Below, piece after piece: positions 40,651 through 48,232 of a DNA stretch of 64,000 nt; the stretch's first letter is position 1, and each line of letters starts with the position of its first letter. A program made the translations under genes and the position numbers. Origin of the DNA: Kineococcus xinjiangensis (lineage in GTDB: Bacteria > Actinomycetota > Actinomycetes > Actinomycetales > Kineococcaceae). Location: contig NZ_PTJD01000001.1 in NCBI RefSeq assembly GCF_002934625.1, positions 509,041 through 573,040 on the forward strand, given 5' to 3'. Below the pieces are notes generated by a model, which searched no databases, was not told the DNA's origin, and saw only the letters and a list, made by a program, of their open reading frames with translations.

Positions 40651-41742
40651 GTGACACTGCTGCCCGCCGCCGGCGCGCCCGGGCAGGACTCCCCCGTCCT
40701 GACCGGGCGCGTCGGCGTCGAGGTCGAGCTGCTCGCCCCGCGCGGCTCCAGCCGGGCGGTGCTGGCCGCCGAGCTCGCACGCCGCTGCGGCGGCACGGTG
40801 GAGCCCACCTTCCACGCCGACGCCGAACCGTCCCTCGTGCCCGGCATGGGGCGGTTCCTGCACCTGACGCGGGGCTTCTGCGTGCGCGACCGCGACGGCG
40901 CCCCCGTGTGCACGCTCGTCGACGACATCACCCTCCGGGCCGACCTGGATCCCTCGGCCCGCCCGCAGCCCGGCTGGTACCGCATCCTCAGCGACGACGC
41001 ACGGCTGCTCCGGCTCGTCTCGCGGCACGCCGACCCCGCGGCGGACCTCGCCACCGTGCTGGAGCCGGTGGCCGCGCTCTTCGGCGCTCGGGTCGAGGAG
41101 CACGGGGCGGTGCGCCGGCTCAACGACACCGCCGGAGCGACCGTGGCGCTGGCGGCACCCGCGCCCGGGGAGCGGGAGCGCCCCTGCGAGGTCGTGACGC
41201 CGCCGCTGGCCGCGCGGCACCTCGACCGGCTGGAGGAACTGCTCGCCCCCGCCCGCAACCTCGGCTTCACGGTGCCGCAGGAGGCTGCCGTCCACCTCCA
41301 CCTCGACGGCGGCCCCTACCGGGAGGTGTCCGCCTTCCGCAACGTCGTGCGGCTGTTCGCGCTGTGGCGGGAGCCGCTGCGGCGGGCGCTGGCCACGAAC
41401 CCCGCCTGCACCCGGCTGCGGCCCCTGCCCGCCGCGCTGGTGGACCTCGTCGAGCAGCCGTGGCGCGGCGACTGGCCCGCCCTGCAGCGGGCGGCGCTGG
41501 GGACGGGGCTGACGAAGTTCTTCGACGTCAACCTCACCAAGCTGCTCACGGACCGCCCCGACCGCGACACCCTGGAGGTGCGCATCCTGCCCGGGGCCCT
41601 GCACGGCGCGGACATCGTGGCGCGTGCGGCGCTGGTGGAGGCCCTGCTGCGCCGCTGCCGGCGGCCGGAGGTCCTGCCCGCCCCCACCACCGCGTCTCCT
41701 GCTGCGGCGCAGGCGGAACTGCTGGCGCTGGCGGCGACCTGA
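40651..41742 (+). CDS. Amidoligase family enzyme (Amidoligase_2, glutamine-synthetase-like fold)
   Basis: A 363-residue member of the predicted amidoligase enzymes. The hallmark GVEVEL opens the domain near residue 19 (metal/nucleotide Glu), VHLHLDGGPYRE follows near 215-226, and FFDVNLTKLL ... TLEVRILPG near 290-313 provides the late Asn and Arg. These GS-fold enzymes are predicted to join carboxylates to amines in peptides or peptidoglycan-like material using ATP; the substrate is unknown. It begins 4 nt after the repeat protein, so one transcript codes for sigma factor, repeat protein and ligase. There is no signal peptide. GTG 40651 has no strong ribosome binding site, consistent with translational coupling. 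Confidence 0.8.
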   Translation: MTLLPAAGAPGQDSPVLTGRVGVEVELLAPRGSSRAVLAAELARRCGGTVEPTFHADAEPSLVPGMGRFLHLTRGFCVRDRDGAPVCTLVDDITLRADLDPSARPQPGWYRILSDDARLLRLVSRHADPAADLATVLEPVAALFGARVEEHGAVRRLNDTAGATVALAAPAPGERERPCEVVTPPLAARHLDRLEELLAPARNLGFTVPQEAAVHLHLDGGPYREVSAFRNVVRLFALWREPLRRALATNPACTRLRPLPAALVDLVEQPWRGDWPALQRAALGTGLTKFFDVNLTKLLTDRPDRDTLEVRILPGALHGADIVARAALVEALLRRCRRPEVLPAPTTASPAAAQAELLALAAT

Positions 41743-41753
41743 ACCACCGGGAG

Positions 41754-41772
41754 CCGGAACCCCGGGTTCCGG
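41754..41772. terminator. Hairpin between convergent genes
   Basis: CCGGAACCC-c-GGGTTCCGG is a near-perfect palindrome 11 nt after the amidoligase stop and 29 nt after the DUF6758 stop on the other strand. It can serve both directions. Confidence 0.55.
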
Positions 41773-41801
41773 GGGCGGCGAGGTTGCGCGAGGTGGGGCC
41801 G

Positions 41802-42479
41802 CTACGACGACGGCTGCGGTTGCCGTTCCCACTGCAGGTGCGGGGACATCGCCCCACAGGGCACGTCCAGGGTGTGGCCGGGATCGCGCACGTCGACCAG
41901 GTCGATGTCGAGGTCGAGCACGGGACTGGCGGACGCGGGCCACAGCACCACCCACAGCCAGACGCCACCCGCCTCCCCCACGAACACGGCGCGGTCGCCG
42001 GGGTGCCCGTCGACCTCCCACAGCGGCGCGCGGGCGCCCGCAGCCTGCAGCTTCGCCACGGGAGGCCCGCCCAGCAGCCCGTCACCGGGGTCGAGGTCGG
42101 CACGCCCGGCCAGGTGCGCACCGAGACCCACACCGGGCACCTCGGAGACGAGGAGCGCGTCGGCGACCGGCTGGTGGGACTGCGGGGTGCGCAGGGGGTT
42201 GGGGCCGCTGATCGCCATCGCGACGGCCTGCGCCCGCTCCGTCCTGCCGTCGCGCGCAGTGCGCACCCCCGTGACGAGCCAGCCGTCCGGCAGGGGCCAC
42301 GGCAGCCAGATCGGCACGTCGGAGCACCCCGCGAGCCACTCGAGGTGCTCGCTGTCCGCCGGATGGGCCGGATGCAGCGGAACGACGTCCCCGTGGACGG
42401 CGCACGACCACGAGCTGCGCCAGATGCTGGGCGGACGCACGGCAGCGTCGCACCTCGGGCAGGTTGCCTGACCGCTCAT
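41802..42479 (-). CDS. DUF6758-type conserved actinobacterial protein
   Basis: A 225-residue protein with a Cys pair near the N-terminus (CPRC, residues 7-10) and a further Cys-x-x-His (SCAVH) near 26, a likely single zinc finger. A PIWLPWPLPDGWLVTGV segment near 57-73 and a Trp-rich C-terminal half follow. The family is widespread next to PHP-domain and aminopeptidase P genes in actinomycetes; function unknown. ATG 42479 is preferred to TTG 42485. A TAGGAC -10 lies 8 nt upstream, so it may be leaderless. Confidence 0.75.
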   Translation of the reverse strand: MSGQATCPRCDAAVRPPSIWRSSWSCAVHGDVVPLHPAHPADSEHLEWLAGCSDVPIWLPWPLPDGWLVTGVRTARDGRTERAQAVAMAISGPNPLRTPQSHQPVADALLVSEVPGVGLGAHLAGRADLDPGDGLLGGPPVAKLQAAGARAPLWEVDGHPGDRAVFVGEAGGVWLWVVLWPASASPVLDLDIDLVDVRDPGHTLDVPCGAMSPHLQWERQPQPSS

Positions 42480-42648
42480 GCTCAACCGTCCTACGGCGGG
42501 CCGTGGACGTCAACACGGACCGTGACAATCCGTGCCGTTCCCTCGCCCGGAGAGCGCCTCCTCCGCGGTCCGCGGTCCGCGGAGGAGGCCGGCAGGGACC
42601 CCTCCGCGAGAGAGGCGGCGCGGCGCCCCGATGCGCGAGACTGGCCGG

Positions 42649-44247
42649 GTGAGCGATGCACCCGCCAGTGAGGCCCTGCCCCCCGAGGTCACCGACCCCG
42701 CCGCCGCGGACGCGACCGGGCAGACCGACGCGCAGGAGGCGAAGAGCCACCGCTCCCTGCCGCGCTCCGCCGCCTTCCGCCGCTTCATCGCCGAGGGCTG
42801 GGGCCCCCAGCCGACCGAACCCACCGCCCCGGACGCCGCCGCGCCGTACGCCGCCGCCCGCCGCGCGGTGCTCTCGGGCACGTTCCCCGGAGAGGCGCTG
42901 CTGGTGCCCGCGGGCGGGCTGTCGGTCCGCTCCAACGACACCGACTACCGCTACCGGCCGCACTCGGCCTTCGCCCACCTGACGGGGCTGGGTACGGACC
43001 GGGAGCCGGACGCCGTGCTGGCGCTGCTGCCCCGCCCCGACGGCCACGAGGCCGTCCTCTACCTGCGCCCGCAGGGGGAGCGCAGCAGCGAGGAGTTCTT
43101 CGCCGACGCCCGCTACGGGGAGCTGTGGGTCGGCCCGCGCCCCACCCTGGCAGGGATGACCGTCAGCACGGGGATCCGCTGCCGCGACGTGGCGCAGTTG
43201 CACGCCGACCTGGAGGAGTCGCTGGCCGACGCCGCCACGAAGGGCCTGCGCGTCCTGCGCGACGCCGACGCCCGCGCCACGGAACTGGCCGACACGCTGC
43301 GCCGCAGCGGCTCCGCCGGCCACGGCCAGGCGGATGGCGAGGAGGAGCGCGCGGCCCGGGAGGCGGACGAGGAGTTCGCCACCGCCGTGTCCGAGCTGCG
43401 GCTGGTGAAGGACGAGTGGGAGGTGGAGCAGCTGCGCGAGGCCGTCGCCGCCAGCGTCCGGGGTTTCGAGGAGGTCGTGCGCCGGCTGCCCGCCGCCGTC
43501 GCCTCCCCGCGCGGCGAGCGCGTCGTGGAGGCCGCCTTCGACTCCACCGCACGCATCGAGGGCAACGGCGTCGGCTACGAGACCATCTCCGCGGCCGGGG
43601 AGCACGCCTGCACCCTGCACTGGATCCGCAACGACGGACCCGTGCGAGAGGGGGACCTGCTGCTCCTCGACGCCGGCGTGGAGGTCGACTCCCTCTACAC
43701 CGCCGACATCACCCGCACCCTGCCGGTCACGGGCACGTTCACCCCGGCCCAGCGCAAGGTCTACCAGGCCGTCCTCGACGCCGCCGACGCCGCGTTCGCC
43801 GAGGCGCGCCCCGGCCGCAGGTTCCGCGACGTCCACGAGGCCGCCATGCGGGTCATCGCCGACCGGCTCGCCGGGTGGGGACTCCTGCCCGTCGCGGCGG
43901 AGCAGTCGCTGGAGGCGGAGGGGCAGTTCCACCGCCGGTGGATGGCGCACGGCACCAGCCACCACCTCGGTCTCGACGTGCACGACTGCGCCCAGGCCCG
44001 CCGCGAGATGTACCTCGACGCGGAGCTGCGGCCCGGCATGGTGTTCACCATCGAACCCGGCCTGTACTTCAAGGCGGACGACCTGCTCGCCCCGGAGGAG
44101 CTGCGCGGCATCGGCGTGCGCATCGAGGACGACGTCCTCGTCACGGCCGACGGGTGCGAGAACCTCAGCGCCGCTCTGCCCCGCGATCCCGGCGAGGTCG
44201 AGGAGTGGATGGCGAGGCTGCGCACCGCAGCGCCCGGGGGGTCCTGA
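42649..44247 (+). CDS. pepP: Aminopeptidase P (Xaa-Pro aminopeptidase)
   Basis: A 532-residue M24B metallopeptidase, cytoplasmic, that removes an N-terminal residue before Pro. The N-terminal creatinase-like domain (60-235) contains FRRFIAEGW and YRPHSAFAHLTG. The catalytic domain supplies the two-metal ligands: Asp in LLLDAGVEVDSLYTADITRT near 343-362, His in HGTSHHLGLDVHD near 436, Glu in TIEPGLYF near 465 and Glu in GVRIEDD near 490. GTG 42649 (with a -10-like GAGACT 6 nt before) and ATG 42631 are both possible starts. It is divergent from the DUF6758 gene. Confidence 0.92.
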   Translation: MSDAPASEALPPEVTDPAAADATGQTDAQEAKSHRSLPRSAAFRRFIAEGWGPQPTEPTAPDAAAPYAAARRAVLSGTFPGEALLVPAGGLSVRSNDTDYRYRPHSAFAHLTGLGTDREPDAVLALLPRPDGHEAVLYLRPQGERSSEEFFADARYGELWVGPRPTLAGMTVSTGIRCRDVAQLHADLEESLADAATKGLRVLRDADARATELADTLRRSGSAGHGQADGEEERAAREADEEFATAVSELRLVKDEWEVEQLREAVAASVRGFEEVVRRLPAAVASPRGERVVEAAFDSTARIEGNGVGYETISAAGEHACTLHWIRNDGPVREGDLLLLDAGVEVDSLYTADITRTLPVTGTFTPAQRKVYQAVLDAADAAFAEARPGRRFRDVHEAAMRVIADRLAGWGLLPVAAEQSLEAEGQFHRRWMAHGTSHHLGLDVHDCAQARREMYLDAELRPGMVFTIEPGLYFKADDLLAPEELRGIGVRIEDDVLVTADGCENLSAALPRDPGEVEEWMARLRTAAPGGS

Positions 44248-44254
44248 CAGCTGC

Positions 44255-44289
44255 GAGGGGGCCCTGCGGCCGTCACCGCAGGTCCCCCT
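44255..44289. terminator. Hairpin terminator of pepP
   Basis: GAGGGGG (44255-44261) with CCCCCTC (44283-44289), and CTGCGG (44264-44269) with CCGCAG (44276-44281), separated by a small internal loop, start 8 nt after the pepP stop. It may also serve the convergent stress-protein gene. Confidence 0.6.
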
Positions 44290-44390
44290 CGTCCCCTCCA
44301 CTGCGGGACGGGCAGCGCCCGCCCCTCCGGCCCGCCGGTCCGGCCGTGCGCGGCACGACCACCGGAACGGGCCCGGTCCTCAGCCCGGCG

Positions 44391-45224
44391 TCAGCCCTGC
44401 GAGCCGGGGCCCTGCTCCCGCTCGAGGCGCTCCCGCTCCTCGCGCTCGCGGCGCTCCCGGCGCTGCCTCTCGATCTGCTCCGAGTACGTCGGCCCCGTGG
44501 GCGCCGGCTGGGGCTCCTGCTCCCCGTACCCGGGCGGGGGCGGCGGCGCCGCCGACGGGTCGACGGCCGTCCCCGGCGCGGGCGGCGGGCCGTACCCCTG
44601 CGGCGGGCGGGTGCCCTCCGGCGGGCGGGGCGCCGGCGAGGAACCGGACGGGCCGGGCCCCCAGGGCGCCTGCCACGTGCCCTGCTGCTGCGGCGGCTGC
44701 GGCTGGGGAGCCCCCCAGGCCCCCGCGCCGCGACCGCGCCCGCCCGGCAGCCGCTCCAGCACTTCCACGGCCTGCGGCACGAGCCCCGGCGTGCAGAGCA
44801 CCGTGTACTCCCCCGCCACGATCTGGCTGGCCGAGGTGAAGTCCCGCCGGCCCCCCGTCAGCGCGAAGGAGATGACGCCGAAGAACATGCCGAACCCGGC
44901 GCCGATGAAGAGCGCGCTGAGCAGGCTCGGCACGCCCCCGTCACCGAAGAACGACAGGAGCAGTCCCACGAACAACCCGAACCACGCACCCGAGGCGGCA
45001 CCCGCCCCGGCCGCCCGCGCGTAGGTGAGGCGGCCGGTGACGCGCTCGACCATCTGCAGGTTCGTCCCGACGATCGTCACGTTCTGCACCGGGAACTGCT
45101 CGTCCGAGAGGAAGTCGACGGCGCGCTGGGCCTCCTCGTACGTGGAGTACCTGCCGATCGGGTCACCCTGAGGGGGCGTCGGCAGCGTCGGCCGCGAACC
45201 ACCCATGGGACTGAAGTTGGACAT
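44391..45224 (-). CDS. YflT/general stress protein 17M-like membrane protein
   Basis: A 277-residue protein. The N-terminal ferredoxin-like part YSTYEEAQRAVDFLSDEQFP (residues 26-45) with NVTIVGTNL is the general-stress-protein 17M signature. Two Gly-rich membrane segments (GAASGAWFGLFVGLLLSFF near 75-93, LFIGAGFGMFFGVISFAL near 104-121) follow. The C-terminal 110 residues are Pro/Gly/Gln-rich and end in an Arg/Glu-rich coiled-coil-like stretch. Members respond to stress; the role is unknown. ATG 45224 has GGGGAG upstream. Confidence 0.82.
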   Translation of the reverse strand: MSNFSPMGGSRPTLPTPPQGDPIGRYSTYEEAQRAVDFLSDEQFPVQNVTIVGTNLQMVERVTGRLTYARAAGAGAASGAWFGLFVGLLLSFFGDGGVPSLLSALFIGAGFGMFFGVISFALTGGRRDFTSASQIVAGEYTVLCTPGLVPQAVEVLERLPGGRGRGAGAWGAPQPQPPQQQGTWQAPWGPGPSGSSPAPRPPEGTRPPQGYGPPPAPGTAVDPSAAPPPPPGYGEQEPQPAPTGPTYSEQIERQRRERREREERERLEREQGPGSQG

Positions 45225-45329
45225 CTCCCCATCCTCCCCGACCGCGCGCGCCGCACCGCAGGGCCTCGCCGCGGCCCCGCGGTGCCGTCGTCAGGTGCCG
45301 TCCGCTCGCCCCCTTCGGGATCGCCCGGC

Positions 45330-45923
45330 TCAGGCCGCGTCGGTGCTGCCGTCGACGGCGGCCGACGCCTGCTGCTCGGTGTGCGATCCCGCGGACTTCA
45401 GCTCCCCGCCGGCCGTCTCCAGGTGGGCGCGCACGAACCAGTGGTACTGCTCCAGCTGCCCGACCTGGCCGATGAGCAGGTCCTCCGTCACCGGGTCCAC
45501 CTCGCCCACCTCCTCGATGGCCTCGCGGTAGTCGGCGATGACGCCGGAGTACACGAGGTCCAGGGCCGCGAGGTGCTCGATCGCCCCCGCGCGCCCGATG
45601 GAGTAGTCGTCCCAGTCGCGGTCGGCGACGATCGCACCGGGGGTCCCGATCGGGGCCACACCGAGGGTCGCGATGCGCTCGGCCACCTCGTCGGCGAACT
45701 CCCGCGCGGTGTCCACCTGCGGGTCGAGCATCTGGTGCACCGCGATGAAGTGCGGGCCGACGACGTTCCAGTGGACGTGCTTGAGCGTCAGGTGCAGGTC
45801 CGTCAGTGCGTTGAGCCGGTTCTGCAGGATCGCGGAGACCCGCAACCCCTCCTCCGGGGTCAGACCGGGGACCGTGTAGGACGGGACCCCCGCGGACTTC
45901 GTCATGTCACTCGCCTTCGCCAT
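45330..45923 (-). CDS. dps: Dps-family ferritin-like DNA-protection protein
   Basis: A 197-residue miniferritin forming a dodecamer that oxidises and stores iron with peroxide. The interface ferroxidase ligands are visible: HLTLKHVHWNVVGPHF (His, residues ~47-62), HQMLDPQVDTAREFADEVAERI (Asp/Glu, ~66-87). The C-terminal part has the fourth-helix WFVRAHLE. An N-terminal tail of ~25 residues with Lys could bind DNA. ATG 45923 is preferred to the in-frame GTG at 45944 because a leaderless -10 (TACCGT) lies 6 nt before it. Confidence 0.92.
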   Translation of the reverse strand: MAKASDMTKSAGVPSYTVPGLTPEEGLRVSAILQNRLNALTDLHLTLKHVHWNVVGPHFIAVHQMLDPQVDTAREFADEVAERIATLGVAPIGTPGAIVADRDWDDYSIGRAGAIEHLAALDLVYSGVIADYREAIEEVGEVDPVTEDLLIGQVGQLEQYHWFVRAHLETAGGELKSAGSHTEQQASAAVDGSTDAA

Positions 45924-45935
45924 GGGCACACGGTA
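45924..45935 (-). promoter_or_regulatory. Leaderless promoter of dps
   Basis: -10 TACCGT (45935-45930) and a 6-nt gap before ATG 45923. Confidence 0.5.
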
Positions 45936-46008
45936 GGAGCGCACCCGCCGCCCCGCAGTTCGGAATCCGCCGCCCCCTTCCGGGACGGGAGCAGCCGACG
46001 GCTCGCAC

Positions 46009-46020
46009 TAGCCTGGGAGC
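46009..46020 (+). promoter_or_regulatory. Leaderless promoter of the PRC/MgtE-N/CBS gene
   Basis: -10 TAGCCT (46009-46014) and a 6-nt gap before ATG 46021. It is divergent from the dps promoter, with 73 bp between the two hexamers. Confidence 0.55.
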
Positions 46021-47349
46021 ATGACTGGTGCGCCGTCCCGGGTGTTCGTGGCACGGCTCGCGGGCACCGCCGTCTTCGACCCCCAGGGCGACCAGGTCGG
46101 CCGCGTCCGCGACGTCGTCGCCACGATGCGACCCGGCCGCCAGCCCGCGCGGATCATCGGCCTGGTCATCGAGGTCCCCGGCCGCCGGCGCGTGTTCGTG
46201 CCCATGACCCGCGTCACGAGCATGGACGCGGGTCAGGTCATCACCACCGGCCTGGTGAACATGCGCCGCTTCGAGCAGCGCCCCACCGAGACGCTCCTGC
46301 TCGGCGAGCTCCTCGACCGCACGGTCACCCTCGCCGACGGCAGCGGACCGGCCACCATCGAGGACCTCGGCATCGAGCAGCTGCGCCCCCGCGAGTGGCG
46401 GCTGACGAAGGTGTTCGTCCGCCGCGGCGAGCACGGCCGCGGCCTCAGCGGGCGGCTGCGCCGGCGCGGGGAGACCTTCATCGTCGACGCCGACGCCGTC
46501 GTCGGCCTCGCGGTCCCCCACGCCGACCAGGGCGCGACGAACCTGCTGGCGGCCTTCGACGAGCTCAAGGCCGCCGACCTCGCCGACGTCATCCACGAGC
46601 TCACCGCCAAGCGGCGCAAGGAGGTCGCGGCCGCCCTCGACGACGAGCGGCTCGCGGACGTCCTGGAGGAGCTGCCCGAGGACGACCAGGTCGAGATCCT
46701 CTCCCACCTGGAGGGCGACCGCGCCGCCCACGTCCTGGAGGCCATGCAGCCCGACGACGCCGCCGACCTGCTCTCCGAGCTGCCGCCGGAGCAGGCGGAG
46801 CGGCTGCTGGAGCTGATGGAGCCCGACGACGCGGAGTCCGTGCGCCGCCTGCTCGCCTACGACGAGCGGACGGCGGGCGGCCTGATGACGACCGACCCGG
46901 TCATGCTCGGGCCGGAGGCCACGATCGCCGAGGCGCTGGCACACCTGCGCCGGCAGGAGCTGACGCCCACGCTGGCGGCCGCGGTGTTCGTCTGCCGCCC
47001 GCCGCTGGAGACCCCGACGGGCAGGTTCCTCGGCGTGGCGCACATCCAGCGCCTGCTGCGGGAGGCACCGCACATCGCCGTGGGCCAGGTGCTGGACAAG
47101 GACGTCGAGACCCTCGGCCCCGACGACACCCTGCAGAAGATCACCCGCTACCTGGCCACGTACAACCTCGTCTCCGCGCCCGTCGTGGACGAGGAGGGGC
47201 ACCTGCTCGGCGCGGTGACCGTCGACGACGTCCTCGACCACCTCCTGCCCGACGACTGGCGCGACGAGGACGAGGACCTGCTCGGCGAGCCCAGCGCACC
47301 CGGCCGCGTCACCGCGCGCCAGGTCGTGCGAGGAGTGCGCCGTGGCTGA
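46021..47349 (+). CDS. PRC-barrel / MgtE N-terminal / CBS domain protein without channel
   Basis: A 442-residue soluble protein. A PRC-barrel-like N-terminus (VFDPQGDQVGRVRDVV near 19-34) is repeated in part near 120. It is followed by a MgtE_N superhelix (ADLADVIHELTAKRRKEV near 190, LPEDDQVEILSHLEG, MQPDDAADLLSELPPEQAERLLELM) and two CBS modules ending with VVDEEGHLLGAVTVDDVLDHL. The five-helix MgtE channel that normally follows is absent. It may be a Mg-responsive regulator or a partner of the DUF1003 membrane protein, whose gene overlaps it by 8 nt. Confidence 0.88.
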   Translation: MTGAPSRVFVARLAGTAVFDPQGDQVGRVRDVVATMRPGRQPARIIGLVIEVPGRRRVFVPMTRVTSMDAGQVITTGLVNMRRFEQRPTETLLLGELLDRTVTLADGSGPATIEDLGIEQLRPREWRLTKVFVRRGEHGRGLSGRLRRRGETFIVDADAVVGLAVPHADQGATNLLAAFDELKAADLADVIHELTAKRRKEVAAALDDERLADVLEELPEDDQVEILSHLEGDRAAHVLEAMQPDDAADLLSELPPEQAERLLELMEPDDAESVRRLLAYDERTAGGLMTTDPVMLGPEATIAEALAHLRRQELTPTLAAAVFVCRPPLETPTGRFLGVAHIQRLLREAPHIAVGQVLDKDVETLGPDDTLQKITRYLATYNLVSAPVVDEEGHLLGAVTVDDVLDHLLPDDWRDEDEDLLGEPSAPGRVTARQVVRGVRRG

Positions 47350-48232
47350 GCGCGGCTCCTGGACCGAGCGCCGCCCCACGGCGGGCCTGGACACCCCCCG
47401 GGAGGCCCGGCGCCGCTGGGTGCGCCCCCAGGTGGACCCGGAGACGTTCGGGCGCATCGCCGAAGGCTTCGCCCGCTTCATGGGCACCGCGCGCTTCCTC
47501 GTCTACATGACGGCCTTCGTCACCGTGTGGCTGGCGTGGAACACGTTCGCCCCCGTGGACATGCAGTTCGACCCGGAGGCGCTGAACTACACGCTGATGA
47601 CGCTGATGCTGTCCCTGCAGGCCTCCTACGCGGCGCCGCTCATCCTGCTGGCGCAGAACCGGCAGACCGACCGGGACCGCGTGATCGCCGAGCAGGACCG
47701 GGCCCGGGACGAGCGGGCCCTCGCCGACACGGAGTACCTCACCCGGGAGGTCGCGGCGCTGCGGATCGCCCTGCGCGACGTCGCCACCCGCGACTTCGTC
47801 CGCGCGGAGCTGCGCTCGCTGCTGGAGGAGGTGCGCGGCGACGAGGGCGGCGCCGCACCCAAGCGCAAGGGCAAGGGCAAGAGCGGTCAGCCCAAGACCG
47901 CGGACGGGCCGGGCGACGGCGGGCAGGCGCCCGGGCGCGGCGGTCCCGACGGGGACGGTCAGGACCGGCCGGCGGAGCCCGCCCCGCAGCGGACCGCCCC
48001 GCACAAGCCCGGCCCGCAGAAGCCCCCGGGGAAGCGCCCGAGCCTGGAGAAGCGCCCGGCCCCCTCCCGCACGAGCCGGGAGGAGCGCGGCGCGCAGCGG
48101 GCCGCGGGCCGGACCCGCCGGCCGGCCGAGCCGCCGCAGGCCGAGCCGCCGCAGGCCCAGCCACCCCAGGCCGGGCGCGCCGATCCCCCTGAAGGACTAC
48201 ACCCGGACGCCGAAGCTGCCGACAACGGCTGA
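47342..48232 (+). CDS. DUF1003 membrane protein
   Basis: A 296-residue protein with two membrane helices (FLVYMTAFVTVWLAWNTF near 52-69 and LMLSLQASYAAPLILLAQNRQ near 90-110) and the DUF1003 end signature APLILLAQNRQTDRDR. A helical cytoplasmic stretch with EVAALRIALRD follows, then a long Pro/Lys/Arg-rich disordered tail (~175-296). It is encoded with MgtE_N/CBS proteins in many actinobacteria, so a joint role in ion homeostasis is inferred. GTG 47342 lies inside the end of the previous gene. Confidence 0.85.
   Translation: MAERGSWTERRPTAGLDTPREARRRWVRPQVDPETFGRIAEGFARFMGTARFLVYMTAFVTVWLAWNTFAPVDMQFDPEALNYTLMTLMLSLQASYAAPLILLAQNRQTDRDRVIAEQDRARDERALADTEYLTREVAALRIALRDVATRDFVRAELRSLLEEVRGDEGGAAPKRKGKGKSGQPKTADGPGDGGQAPGRGGPDGDGQDRPAEPAPQRTAPHKPGPQKPPGKRPSLEKRPAPSRTSREERGAQRAAGRTRRPAEPPQAEPPQAQPPQAGRADPPEGLHPDAEAADNG

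Noticed and set aside
27227-41742. Recent genomic island covering the tad and sigma-amidoligase units
   Set aside because: No integrase, tRNA target, direct repeats at the borders or obvious base-composition shift was seen. An older insertion is possible but unsupported.
46021-47349. MgtE magnesium channel
   Set aside because: The sequence ends after the CBS domains; there is no five-helix membrane domain here or in the following gene.
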